This document shows positions 1-7,719 of a stretch of 51,209 nucleotides of DNA, piece after piece (the first letter of the stretch is position 1; the number at the start of each line of letters is the position of its first letter). The stretch is from a virus: positions 1-51,209 of the IMG/VR virus record IMGVR_UViG_3300031759_001107; one strand, 5' to 3'. A program made the position numbers and the translations under genes. A model generated the notes under the pieces. That model was not told the DNA's origin. It saw nothing but the letters and a program-made list of their open reading frames with translations, and did no database searches.

Positions 1-214
1 CGTAGGCACTTTCGTTAGCGTCCCAGTCGTATTCCCATTCAGGTTCGTCATCGCCTGATGATGCATTAGGTACGCACATTTCAAATTCAATGCCCATAAG
101 CATGCCTTCTGCTTCTGGACTATTGGCAAATTTTTCAAGGCTGGTTGGACTCATTGATACTTCATCAATGATCTCTGCTTCTCGTAGGGCTTTTTTAATT
201 TGACTGTAACGCAT
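1..214 (-). CDS. Partial gene, N-terminus of possible amidoligase-like protein
   Basis: Open frame running off the left window edge, starting at ATG 214. It begins MRYSQIKKALREAEIIDEVS, and around residue 43 has a G-I-E-F-E-M stretch followed by an acidic region. A Gly-x-Glu-Phe-Glu strand is seen near the N-terminus of amidoligase and glutamate-cysteine-ligase-like ATP enzymes, but 71 residues are too few to decide, so that assignment is a guess. A late-promoter octamer lies at 246-253, giving a leader of about 25 bases. The gene is therefore probably expressed late. Stop and full length lie outside the window. Confidence 0.55.
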   Translation of the reverse strand, partial: MRYSQIKKALREAEIIDEVSMSPTSLEKFANSPEAEGMLMGIEFEMCVPNASSGDDEPEWEYDWDANESAY

Positions 215-245
215 GATTAACTTTTAACAAATTCCTGTCTTTATG

Positions 246-253
246 TATTTATC
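246..253 (-). promoter_or_regulatory. T4-type late promoter, GATAAATA
   Basis: Minus-strand GATAAATA upstream of the gene starting at 214. The TAA stop of the 254-1027 gene directly abuts it (TAA followed by GATAAATA). Confidence 0.7.
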
Positions 254-1027
254 TTACCACTCAGATCCAGTTATTCTACGATTGTGTTCTAGGATCGTAG
301 CAATCTCTGGGCGTAGATCTCTACTGTCTACTTTCCTAGCACGACCCCAATTTCTAAAGTCATCTGCGGAGTGATGATGCACTGTAGCACCCTCACTGAT
401 TTTAGTTTTGATTTGATCTTTACGTTTAATCCCAGCTTCACTAAAGTCAGCCCAACCATAGTAAAATATCACCAGATCATTAAATGATTTTTCGTGTCCA
501 TTCCAATGACGCCCACCTGTATAGGTTACAGGATAGTTGTGTATGCTACGACTCATGCGACTCATTATTGGTCCATGTCTAGGAGCACCAGTATTAGCAA
601 AGTCATCATAGCCCCAATAGCGTTGTTGGTGTAGGGGATGTCTGTGATCTAATAGCGTTTGTCCTTGTTCAGGATTTTCCATGTCAACAAACACATAGTT
701 GCCAATAAAATACTGTGTTGGGTCAGGTAAGTCACGCAAATGGTCAGTGTTACCATATAAGAACTCTGTGACATTTAATGCCATGCGCCAACCACCTAGA
801 ACCTTTTCTATGTTCATTACTTCTTGATCAATAGGTCCACTGTCAAAAAATTTATTACGAGTGTAACGTAATTCCCAATTAGGGCATATCTCTCTGATGA
901 TTTCCATACTGCGATCAGTGCTATGATAGTCAATCATAATACCATGATCAAAGATACGTTTATGATGTTCTAGCCACCAGGGTAATAGATGTTCTTCGTT
1001 ATAGAAATGGCAAATTACTGTTTTCAT
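254..1027 (-). CDS. Glycosyltransferase family 2-like protein
   Basis: 257 aa. The N-terminus reads as a GT-A glycosyltransferase: a beta strand and F-Y-N-E-E at residues 8-12, then W-W-L-E-H-H, then D-Y-H-S-T-D-R-S near residue 33, matching the family's 'yDxxStDgt' nucleotide-sugar-binding segment. A role in glycosylating a virion or host-surface component is inferred; donor and acceptor cannot be read. No clear Shine-Dalgarno precedes ATG 1027. It is one of three glycosyltransferase-like genes in the window (also 12644-13486 and 35993-36856), which share no obvious sequence. The family assignment is fairly safe, the substrate unknown. Confidence 0.75.
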   Translation of the reverse strand: MKTVICHFYNEEHLLPWWLEHHKRIFDHGIMIDYHSTDRSMEIIREICPNWELRYTRNKFFDSGPIDQEVMNIEKVLGGWRMALNVTEFLYGNTDHLRDLPDPTQYFIGNYVFVDMENPEQGQTLLDHRHPLHQQRYWGYDDFANTGAPRHGPIMSRMSRSIHNYPVTYTGGRHWNGHEKSFNDLVIFYYGWADFSEAGIKRKDQIKTKISEGATVHHHSADDFRNWGRARKVDSRDLRPEIATILEHNRRITGSEW

Positions 1028-1116
1028 TGTTTTTACTTTCTAAATAGTTGCTCACTTTTGGCATCCCTCCAGGCCAGCAGCCGGCCACACCTAACAGTCC
1101 TAAGGCAGGGTGTTCT

Positions 1117-1521
1117 TTACTTCTTAATTATTTCCGCTGAACTAATATCAACAGGGCCTTCAATCCAATATTCGTCTATTTCTTCCGGCTCGTATTCCCA
1201 CGCATTTGGATCGTACTCACTGTGTGTCATCCCCATTGTTTTTAGATATGTTCTATTACCAGCAATGGGATATATGTTATTAGACAGTTTGCTCGCGTCA
1301 ATTCTAATTAATGTATCACCAGTCCATCTGCCAATATGTGCTTCATCTGTAAAACTATTGCCTGGAACTAACCTATCAACAGCATCAATATAGTGAGCAT
1401 ACTTACGTTTAACCGGCAGCTTGCCTGCATCAATATACTTCTGGAATTGTTGACCGTTCACCCATTTATATAGATAACGCGGTATATGGGAGTCTTCTTT
1501 TAAGAATTCGTTTGCTCTCAT
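1117..1521 (-). CDS. Possible ADP-ribosyltransferase-fold protein with capsid-targeting-like N-terminus
   Basis: 134 aa from ATG 1521. A longer frame would start at TTG 1569, but the peptide MRANEFLKE matches the start shared with other genes here, so 1521 is preferred although no Shine-Dalgarno is visible. After the leader come R-Y-L-Y-K-W, G-N-S-F-T, an I-R-I-D-A-S-K-L strand and a late acidic E-I-D-E-Y-W-I-E. This order (Arg strand, S-x-T, late Glu) recalls ADP-ribosyltransferase or RNA 2'-phosphotransferase folds, but the match is loose. T4 packages and injects the ADP-ribosyltransferase Alt with a similar N-terminal tag, which makes the idea attractive. Function is an inference; the gene itself is secure. 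Confidence 0.5.
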   Translation of the reverse strand: MRANEFLKEDSHIPRYLYKWVNGQQFQKYIDAGKLPVKRKYAHYIDAVDRLVPGNSFTDEAHIGRWTGDTLIRIDASKLSNNIYPIAGNRTYLKTMGMTHSEYDPNAWEYEPEEIDEYWIEGPVDISSAEIIKK

Positions 1522-1528
1522 GATAAGA

Positions 1529-1615
1529 TCACAGTAAAACAATAGCCCATGACCAAGCAACAAGTCCAACTACTATGGTCAGGGGTAAGTTTTCAAATGT
1601 AAAATATTCTCTCAT
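1529..1615 (-). CDS. 28-aa membrane microprotein
   Basis: Short frame whose ATG (1615-1613) overlaps the TGA stop of the upstream nucleotidyltransferase as ATGA. It ends 7 bases before the ATG of the next gene. The product starts MREYFTFENLPL, then about 16 hydrophobic residues with two Trp (VVGLVAWSWAIVLL), a single membrane span. The coupling overlap and exact fit in the gap support translation; such tiny frames can arise by chance, so confidence is moderate. Function unknown. Confidence 0.45.
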   Translation of the reverse strand: MREYFTFENLPLTIVVGLVAWSWAIVLL

Positions 1616-2799
1616 AGATATCCTACCCACGCAGGACCTTTGTATCCTTGTGGGTTTGCTTTGAAGTGCTGTATAGTTCTATGCCAGCCTTCTATTAGGT
1701 AGTATTGATGACGACCTTTCATTAACACAATAGGCTCTGGACTAATGCCACGTTGTTGTATCATTGCGGCCTGTTGAGCATGACGTTCGTCGTCTTTTGG
1801 TACATTATAAGGATTTTGAATAGTATCTGTACCTACCCCACGTGCTATTAATTGTTTTCTGGTTTCTGGATGAAACATCTTAAACGTAATAGGCATGTCA
1901 TTAATCAACTCCCAACGTTTAACTTTGTAGTCTTTCTTAATGCCAGCGATCCAATCTTCTAACTCTGCAGAATCAGTTATACCTTTGGCATTTTTATACA
2001 GTAGATCATTTACCACATACGGTGGCCATGTAGGAAACTGTTGCTGTAGATAATCCTGCAACTTGTTTCTTAGTTCGTTAATAACTTGTTCATCTAAGCT
2101 CAATTCCTGATCAAACTTTTGATTTTTGGCTTTGTATAGTTTATCCATGTAACCTTTGTTACGCAGGATTTTAAATGCTAGATTTTCTGTACTAAACTCA
2201 CCGTTAGCATCTAAACCAGCTTGACGCATTGTTTTAATTTTGTCTTTTAGTCTGTCTAGGTCTTCTACACTACCTGATTTAACTGCGCGATTGACCTGGG
2301 TCATTAGGTCACGGGCTTTGGCATTAACAGCACGGTCATCTATAGTAGGCTCTTCGTGTTTAGGCACACTTACCCATTTATCATCTAAGATATCGTATGT
2401 GCCTGAGCTGACGTTTTTAGCATCAACGTCTTCTACATAAAGTTCTACTTCATAGCCTTTGATAGTAATGTCATGTTCGTCGTTCCATATCTTTTTCTTG
2501 GCCATGTAAAACTGTTCTGTGATATCACAGCCTAGATCAGCATAGTTGGTAACTAGGTGTAGATCAAAGTCACTGTAGGGAGTATAGTTATAGTTAGCTA
2601 GACTACCACGTAATAAGATACCTGATAGTTTAAAGTCGGGTACTTCTAAGTATTCAATAAAACGATGTGCTATTTCTAATAGCCTATAGCGCACGTCAAT
2701 ACGAAGTTTATAACCTTTGCCAAATACATCATCCCATACTTCTGGATTTAATTCTTCATGGTAAGCAATGTTACCTTTGACTAGATCTTTTGCTCTCAT
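1612..2799 (-). CDS. Nucleotidyltransferase fused to a ParB/sulfiredoxin-like domain
   Basis: 395 aa from ATG 2799, which overlaps the TGA of the upstream gene as ATGA and begins MRAKDLVKGN, the leader type shared with 4065 and 1521. Residues 60-85 carry the polymerase-beta-type nucleotidyltransferase signature: L-L-R-G-S at 62-66, then D-F-D at 77-79 followed by L-H. A third acidic strand (V-E-L-Y-V-E-D) follows. A Lys/Arg-rich helical middle leads to a C-terminal segment with E-G-W-H-R-T near residue 370, preceded by P-I-V-L-M-K and Y-Y-L-I, which resembles the phosphate-binding core of ParB/sulfiredoxin-fold proteins. The combination suggests NMP transfer to a protein or nucleic acid; target unknown. 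Confidence 0.75.
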   Translation of the reverse strand: MRAKDLVKGNIAYHEELNPEVWDDVFGKGYKLRIDVRYRLLEIAHRFIEYLEVPDFKLSGILLRGSLANYNYTPYSDFDLHLVTNYADLGCDITEQFYMAKKKIWNDEHDITIKGYEVELYVEDVDAKNVSSGTYDILDDKWVSVPKHEEPTIDDRAVNAKARDLMTQVNRAVKSGSVEDLDRLKDKIKTMRQAGLDANGEFSTENLAFKILRNKGYMDKLYKAKNQKFDQELSLDEQVINELRNKLQDYLQQQFPTWPPYVVNDLLYKNAKGITDSAELEDWIAGIKKDYKVKRWELINDMPITFKMFHPETRKQLIARGVGTDTIQNPYNVPKDDERHAQQAAMIQQRGISPEPIVLMKGRHQYYLIEGWHRTIQHFKANPQGYKGPAWVGYL

Positions 2800-3536
2800 A
2801 TATGATCCATGTTTACAAACTGACGGAACCAAGCACCTGTACCTGGAAGTGGTGCAGATTCTGGTAATACTAACTGATCTTTAGCAAATGATTCGCGTGC
2901 ATCTGCTGTTAGTTGGTCGTAGTCTTGACGACCTTTGATTTTTTTAATAATACTTTCAACGCTGGCTAAGTCTGCTGGAACTCCGTCTACTAGGCGTGCA
3001 GCAATTTCTTTAGGATCTTGTGTAATAACTTCATTGGTAGCACGATCAACTAGGCCGTATTTTTGACTCCATTTTAGTCCCTGAGCTTTAGCAATACTGC
3101 TGAGTAAAATATGGCGATGTAGTCCTTTGTATGGGCTACCTTCTGGGCTACCAGTTAGACTAAATTTCTGCCAACTAGGCTCGCCAAACATAAAATCAGT
3201 TTGTACATAACCGTTAGCTGCATCACCTAGGATAGGTGTCTTTAAATGCACACTATCGCCTGTTTTTCTGATGTCTTTTGGGTCAATTCCCTTCTTAATC
3301 AGCTGATTTATTAACGTTTCTTTTGAGATTTTACTAACATCTACACCTAGGTCTAGATCACCTGAAGTTTCTTTGTAACCTGTACTGCCTAGCATATTGT
3401 CTACTAGATTCAGTCCAGTTAGCTTCTCTAACCATTGTACTGTTGGAACCACATTGTTGCGAGTGATACGAATAGTTGCGGGTTGACCCTTTTCGTCTTT
3501 AAAAACATTACCGCCTTCATATAAATTAATAGCCAT
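2796..3536 (-). CDS. Second nucleotidyltransferase-fold protein
   Basis: 246 aa. Residues 49-64 read L-G-S-T-G-Y, then S-G-D-L-D-L, the Gly-Ser plus DxD pattern of polymerase-beta-type nucleotidyltransferases. A later Q-T-D-F-M-F supplies a plausible third carboxylate. The product is unlike its neighbour 1612-2799 outside this motif, so they are not recent duplicates. The start at 3536 overlaps the end of the HAD gene by 11 bases, and its stop forms ATGA with the next gene. Consecutive nucleotidyltransferase-type genes imply a shared nucleotide or modification pathway (inference). The fold is likely, the substrate unknown. Confidence 0.65.
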   Translation of the reverse strand: MAINLYEGGNVFKDEKGQPATIRITRNNVVPTVQWLEKLTGLNLVDNMLGSTGYKETSGDLDLGVDVSKISKETLINQLIKKGIDPKDIRKTGDSVHLKTPILGDAANGYVQTDFMFGEPSWQKFSLTGSPEGSPYKGLHRHILLSSIAKAQGLKWSQKYGLVDRATNEVITQDPKEIAARLVDGVPADLASVESIIKKIKGRQDYDQLTADARESFAKDQLVLPESAPLPGTGAWFRQFVNMDHI

Positions 3537-4065
3537 ATGCGTGTGCTAGTCCTTTTGCTACTACGTCTAAACTGTCTTCATCTGCTTGATACTTAATGCC
3601 AATACCACCACGGGCACGCCAAGCAACAATGTTAGTGCCGCGATCATCAATTAAGATATTTGGGCTACCATCTGGGTTTACTGCATGACGTTCTTTTTGC
3701 CCTGTGATAACAACGTCACTGGGTTGTGGGCTTAGATGTTTAGCGATCCATACACGTTTCCATTTACTGCTATTCTCGTGATCCCCACGTAAAGGACTTG
3801 AACAGATGTTATAGTGTGGTACGTAACTCAATACTAGTTGTATTAAGTTTGGCGCTGTGCTAAACATAGGCAAGCGAGCAAAGAAATCAGTGCCAATCAT
3901 TTTGTCTAGGGTAGGATCAGCTTTAGCTGGTGGTATATCTCTGTAGCTACCGCTAGTAACCCCAGCTAGTTTTGCATATTCTGCAAAAAAGTCTGCAAGG
4001 ACTCCATCCATGTCTAGGTAAATTTTAGTGTTGTCTGTTGCTCTAATTAGGTCTTTTGCTTGCAT
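3526..4065 (-). CDS. HAD-family 5'(3')-deoxyribonucleotidase-like phosphatase
   Basis: 179 aa from ATG 4065 (MQAKDLIRAT). The frame is open to 4107, but the conserved leader supports 4065. The HAD nucleophile motif is D-M-D-G-V at residues 18-22, with V-L-A-D-F after it. The last motif is I-D-D-R-G-T-N near 142-148, as in deoxyribonucleotidases that dephosphorylate dNMPs. Length is typical. It would recycle or trim nucleotides from degraded host DNA. Two promoters serve it: a sigma70 site at 4099-4127 and a late octamer at 4073-4080 only 7 bases before the ATG. The preceding speD-like operon is closed by a hairpin terminator at 4133-4152. Confidence 0.8.
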   Translation of the reverse strand: MQAKDLIRATDNTKIYLDMDGVLADFFAEYAKLAGVTSGSYRDIPPAKADPTLDKMIGTDFFARLPMFSTAPNLIQLVLSYVPHYNICSSPLRGDHENSSKWKRVWIAKHLSPQPSDVVITGQKERHAVNPDGSPNILIDDRGTNIVAWRARGGIGIKYQADEDSLDVVAKGLAHAYGY

Positions 4066-4072
4066 GATGTAG

Positions 4073-4080
4073 TATTTATC
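4073..4080 (-). promoter_or_regulatory. Late promoter, GATAAATA, near-leaderless
   Basis: GATAAATA ends 7 bases before ATG 4065. With T4-like spacing, transcription would start about two bases before the ATG. Confidence 0.6.
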
Positions 4081-4098
4081 GTGATTTAAGATACAAGC

Positions 4099-4127
4099 AT
4101 TATACACGAATTTGGTAAAAAAGTCAA
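4099..4127 (-). promoter_or_regulatory. Sigma70-type promoter TTGACT-17-TATAAT
   Basis: Minus strand: -35 at 4122-4127, -10 at 4099-4104, spacer exactly 17. The -35 follows directly on the U tract of the terminator at 4133-4152. The spacer contains TTTACCAAA, close to the element shared by the promoters at 42423 and 48797. Confidence 0.8.
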
Positions 4128-4152
4128 TAAAAAACCACCCTTGCGAGTGGTT
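4127..4152 (-). terminator. Rho-independent terminator after the speD-like gene
   Basis: In the minus-strand RNA, AACCACUC pairs with GGGUGGUU around a GCAA tetraloop (4133-4152), followed by UUUUAUU. It closes the 4168-5319 transcript just before the promoter at 4099-4127. Confidence 0.8.
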
Positions 4153-4167
4153 GTTTGTTAAGTTATG

Positions 4168-4584
4168 TTAAACTTGTAAGGCCGCGTTCCGTGGAATTAA
4201 CATCTTGTTAATCTTGGTGTTTGCGCCAAAGAATGAGCTAATACTAGCTTCTACTTTTGTAGGATCAAATTCTTTACAGCTAAACACATCAATGTAGATA
4301 TGCTGTGTGCTGTCAATAAAATGTGCTACAATACTGCTGGTTACAATGATCTGTATAGCAGTGTAGCCTTCTTTATCAGGCATGCCAACACCAGTCATAG
4401 TCACAATAGGATCACCTACTGCGGTCATATCAATAGCGGTCAGCAATGATGATAACCAAGACTTGATGTTGTCTGCACTTTGAATTTTATCTAGATCACA
4501 TCCACTGCAATCAAAGATTCCATGAAAGCCCCAAGGCACCACTGATTGTGGTGCTGGAACCTGTACTTGGACGGTATCTACCAT
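4168..4584 (-). CDS. speD: S-adenosylmethionine decarboxylase-like (SpeD family) protein
   Basis: 138 aa, about the length of bacterial SpeD proenzymes. Family landmarks: G-F-H near residue 20, D-C-S-G-C-D at 25-30, H-I-Y-I-D-V-F-S-C at 95-103, and a late Ala/Ser-rich helix. At the self-cleavage site, where classical enzymes have Glu-Ser-His, this protein has T82-S83-S84 with H88 conserved. The pyruvoyl-forming Ser is thus kept but its two neighbours are changed. Some SpeD homologues are known to have become arginine or ornithine decarboxylases, so the substrate is open. A Shine-Dalgarno (AAAAGGA) precedes ATG 4584. A polyamine role fits phage DNA packaging. Confidence 0.75.
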   Translation of the reverse strand: MVDTVQVQVPAPQSVVPWGFHGIFDCSGCDLDKIQSADNIKSWLSSLLTAIDMTAVGDPIVTMTGVGMPDKEGYTAIQIIVTSSIVAHFIDSTQHIYIDVFSCKEFDPTKVEASISSFFGANTKINKMLIPRNAALQV

Positions 4585-4608
4585 AATTGAAAATCCTTTT
4601 AAATTTGA

Positions 4609-5319
4609 TTACTGTGGTAAGTTAAATTTGATACCTGTAGCCGCTTCAATGTTAGCCACTGTAGTTGCATACTTAGGTAAGTCTGCTACTGGTAGTGCTG
4701 CGTTTGGCATTAACCATGCTGTAACTTTTTTGCTTTTCTTTTCGTATACAATTTTGTATAAACGTGTAGGAATACCTAAACCGCTACCAATCTTTTGATA
4801 ACCTTGATCCCAAATACCACCACTGATAACATAGTAGTCTGTGTTTGGTGTTAGAGCCCATTGACGTTCAAATGTTTCTGCTTGTTTCCAAATACCACGG
4901 TTGTTGTTAGCTACTTGTGGAACCATATTTGACAAGTTAAAACTTTCACTCATGATAGCATCACTTTGTGTGTTGTTACCTGCTGGAGCCATATGACCAC
5001 GATCATGTGTTTTACCAACAATAGCATAATCTGCTAGGCTAGCTGAACATGCTGGTGTTACACTTGTGTCTGGGTGGAAATTGTCCTTGCGTTTTGCTGG
5101 ACCACTAATTGCTGCTGGTGTTAAATGCTCAAATACTGCTTCTGGTGCTTTAACATCGCAACGATGAATAACAGCGTAGTTCATGTGACATAGTTCTTGG
5201 TCACCTGGTTTAGCTGTGTATGTTGGTAATGCTACTTCAAACTGACTACAATCTTTAAGGCCAGCAAATGCTGACATTGATGTTGCTAATAATGCTACTG
5301 CTACTAATAGTTTTTTCAT
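4609..5319 (-). CDS. Secreted DNA/RNA non-specific endonuclease
   Basis: 236 aa. Residues 1-19 form a clear Sec signal peptide (Lys-Lys, hydrophobic core, A-F-A cleavage site). The mature protein has the Serratia/NucA nuclease motif D-R-G-H-M at 106-110 with catalytic His109. It also has the metal-binding Asn region S-F-N-L-S-N-M-V-P-Q and N-N-R-G-I-W near 137-160. Family members hydrolyse DNA and RNA with Mg2+. Export to the periplasm is unusual in a phage: it could destroy incoming competitor DNA or scavenge nucleotides (inference). The Shine-Dalgarno AAAGGAAAG precedes ATG 5319. It is followed by speD in one transcript ending at 4127. Confidence 0.88.
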   Translation of the reverse strand: MKKLLVAVALLATSMSAFAGLKDCSQFEVALPTYTAKPGDQELCHMNYAVIHRCDVKAPEAVFEHLTPAAISGPAKRKDNFHPDTSVTPACSASLADYAIVGKTHDRGHMAPAGNNTQSDAIMSESFNLSNMVPQVANNNRGIWKQAETFERQWALTPNTDYYVISGGIWDQGYQKIGSGLGIPTRLYKIVYEKKSKKVTAWLMPNAALPVADLPKYATTVANIEAATGIKFNLPQ

Positions 5320-5333
5320 TGAACTTTCCTTTA

Positions 5334-7250
5334 TTAATAAATTAAAAATACTGCGCCTGGTGCTCCTGTAGAACCAGGACCAACAGCACCACTGCCTATG
5401 TTGTCATAGCCTGTACCAGGTACACCGTAGGTATATCCTGTTTGGTATGTACCATAATATGGCCATCCCCAATTCCAGTAACCACCCCAACCCCAACCAT
5501 AATTATAGTAACCATACCCATAGTAACCATTATTATAGTATGCATTGCCATAATAGCCGTTCCAGTACCCATTATAGTAGCCGTTCCAGCCCCAGCCGCC
5601 CCAGCCCCACCACCAGTAGTAGTAAGAATAAACAGCTTGCCCACTGGTACCTGCGGCACCAGTTAAGTTTGTATCGCCACCTGTGGCTGTACCACCACTA
5701 CCACCAGCATCTGTTCCGCCAGTTTGGCTAGCACCTGCTCCGCCACCGTGTGCAATTATAGTACTATTAAAACTACTGTCCTGTCCTGTGGCACTAGTTC
5801 CTGCACCAACTACTGCGGTATAGGTTGCACCTGGGGTAACTGTTAGATACTTTTCTGCATATCCACCTGCGCCACCAGCACCACCTGTTCCTGCTCCGCC
5901 TGCACCATATACTCTGGCTTTAACACGAATAATATCCGCTGGACAGATCCAACTATAAGTGCCCTGTGTAGTATATTGTACACTACGTTTGTCGTTAATT
6001 ACAGTAGTACTTAGTAGTGGATTCCAAGCACCATTATTTTTTATATAAATTTGAGAGATACTTTGCCATTGGCCATTTACTTTTTGCCAAGCATTGGTAA
6101 TTTGATTCCACGCACCAGTTACTTTATTCCAAAGCTGGAATCTACGTGTCAACACCAATATAGCATACCCACCATATCCAGCATTACCATATGGTGCAGT
6201 TGGCGCATAAGTGGTTGTACGGCCACCTGCAAATTCTCCTGATCCTGGCAGTTTAGTATCGCCTAGTTGAAGTCCGCCGCTACCGCCTGGAGCACCTCCC
6301 TGGTCATCGCCTGTGGCAGTGCCGCCAAGGCCTCCAAATACACCACCGCCTCCTCCGCCGCCACCAGCTGATCCATAAGCACCTGCTGCGCCTTGTGTGG
6401 TTGAATTTAGTTGTGGGAAGTTCTGCGGATTTCTAGTATCCCATAGTTCTGAACTGTCTGGATTTAAAATCTGTGCTGCAATACCTGCTGGGCCACCTTG
6501 GTTAGTGATACTTAATGTTATAGTATGATTGCCTGCGGTAACTGCGTGTGTAGTAGTTCCAGTTGTGGTAAAATCGCTATAACTTATTATCAATGTTGAA
6601 TCTAAAGTTAGACTACCATAGTTGTCTGTTGATAGATTAAATGTATATGTGCCTGATGTAGGGAAATTTACAATAGTAGTATAGACATTAGTAGTAACAT
6701 CTTGACTACCACCAGTCCAAATAGCATAGCTATTCATAAAACTATTCCAAGCCCAGCTTAGTGATACTGGATACCACCCAGTGGCACTTGCCTGCACTCC
6801 GCCAGGTAATCCCGCTCCACCGGCGCCACCATCGTCTCCGTTACCACCACCACCACCGCCACCAGCGGCTACAGCTACAGGTATTCCGTTAACTTCTACT
6901 ACGGTAGCTCCACCACCACCACCACCTGCGCCCATGTCTGCATCTTCGTCGCCACTACCGCCGCCTGAACCGCCGGCATAGCTAAAACCAATACTACTAC
7001 CGCCACCTGCGCCTGCACTTTGCCCACTAGCAGCCGCACCCTGTAGGCCAACGCCAATTTCAACAATATCGCCTGGATTGATAGTAACCAGAGATTTAAC
7101 ATATCCACCACCGCCACCAACTCCGCCAGTGCCGTCACCACCACCTGCTCCCCAGCAATGTACTTCTACATTAGCTTGGAATCCTTTGGGCATAGTAAAC
7201 GCCTTTGGGCCTGGTGTGCTTGATATATAATAATACTGTAATGATGCCAT
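5334..7250 (-). CDS. Glycine-rich tail adhesin with aromatic C-terminus
   Basis: 638 aa. Residues 1-150 are a glycine-rich domain (W-G-A-G-G-G, poly-Gly runs). A PA14-like beta stretch (about 185-275) follows, then a second Gly-rich block. Near 370-415 come repeated W-containing units (W-N-K-V, W-N-Q-I, W-Q-K-V), then a third Gly-rich block. The last 100 residues include about 65 residues made almost only of Tyr, Trp, Gly and Asn. Glycine-rich tip proteins of T4-like phages bind receptors through polyglycine loops, so a fibre-tip adhesin is likely. The start codon shares one base with the stop of the previous gene (TAATG). Confidence 0.7.
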   Translation of the reverse strand: MASLQYYYISSTPGPKAFTMPKGFQANVEVHCWGAGGGDGTGGVGGGGGYVKSLVTINPGDIVEIGVGLQGAAASGQSAGAGGGSSIGFSYAGGSGGGSGDEDADMGAGGGGGGATVVEVNGIPVAVAAGGGGGGGNGDDGGAGGAGLPGGVQASATGWYPVSLSWAWNSFMNSYAIWTGGSQDVTTNVYTTIVNFPTSGTYTFNLSTDNYGSLTLDSTLIISYSDFTTTGTTTHAVTAGNHTITLSITNQGGPAGIAAQILNPDSSELWDTRNPQNFPQLNSTTQGAAGAYGSAGGGGGGGGVFGGLGGTATGDDQGGAPGGSGGLQLGDTKLPGSGEFAGGRTTTYAPTAPYGNAGYGGYAILVLTRRFQLWNKVTGAWNQITNAWQKVNGQWQSISQIYIKNNGAWNPLLSTTVINDKRSVQYTTQGTYSWICPADIIRVKARVYGAGGAGTGGAGGAGGYAEKYLTVTPGATYTAVVGAGTSATGQDSSFNSTIIAHGGGAGASQTGGTDAGGSGGTATGGDTNLTGAAGTSGQAVYSYYYWWWGWGGWGWNGYYNGYWNGYYGNAYYNNGYYGYGYYNYGWGWGGYWNWGWPYYGTYQTGYTYGVPGTGYDNIGSGAVGPGSTGAPGAVFLIY

Positions 7251-7714
7251 TAGTCTGAGTCCTTAGCTGATTTGGCTAGTTTGGCCGCAAGTTGATGTAC
7301 TTGTGTACTGTATTCTTCACCTGCTTTATTTCTAAGATGTTTTAAAAATTCAAAATACTTGTGCTTGTGTTCTTTTGGATTATCTAAGGACAATCCTATT
7401 AGGTTGCGTGCTGTGATAATGTCACCAAAATCTACATGTTCATTTTCATTGGTGATATAGTTACTTGTGGCTAGGTCTTCCCACATGCCCTGACCTGTGT
7501 GATAGGTACTGTTGCTACCACCCGACCATTCACCACCATTTTCGTGCCATTGCCCGTTGCCTGTGTGATAGGTATTGTCCTGGTTAGTCCACTGGTCTTC
7601 AGCTACAGGGGTCTTGCTTTTAAGCGGGCGAGGAACTGGGACTATACAATCTTTAAACTCATTGGTTTGAGATTGTTTACGTTTAGTTTCAAAGAAAAAT
7701 TCTGTAATCAGCAT
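7250..7714 (-). CDS. Unknown virion-type protein with capsid-targeting-like start
   Basis: 154 aa from ATG 7714 (MLITEFFFE). The frame opens at ATG 7729, but that codon overlaps the late octamer 7720-7727, so 7714 is preferred. The middle contains two T-Y-H-T-G-x-G-x-W units about 25 residues apart, separated by a Gly/Trp/Ser-rich linker. The C-terminal 70 residues are charged and helical. The leader resembles the T4 capsid-targeting sequence and has an F-F-E site like the (L/I)-x-E cut of the prohead protease. No known fold recognised. It shares TAATG with the adhesin gene that follows. Confidence 0.6.
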   Translation of the reverse strand: MLITEFFFETKRKQSQTNEFKDCIVPVPRPLKSKTPVAEDQWTNQDNTYHTGNGQWHENGGEWSGGSNSTYHTGQGMWEDLATSNYITNENEHVDFGDIITARNLIGLSLDNPKEHKHKYFEFLKHLRNKAGEEYSTQVHQLAAKLAKSAKDSD

Positions 7715-7719
7715 AAGAG

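Noticed and set aside
989-1393. Plus-strand 134-codon frame
   Set aside because: Antisense to the 1117-1521 and 254-1027 genes, with no promoter or Shine-Dalgarno and a composition typical of a shadow frame.
1612-3536. Frameshifted single nucleotidyltransferase gene
   Set aside because: Both genes carry their own G-S...D-x-D motif and are joined by a clean ATGA overlap, so they are two genes.
5396-7144. Several long frames on both strands in the Gly-rich adhesin gene
   Set aside because: Caused by the repetitive Gly/Tyr/Trp codons of 5334-7250; products are low-complexity Pro, Ser or Val strings.
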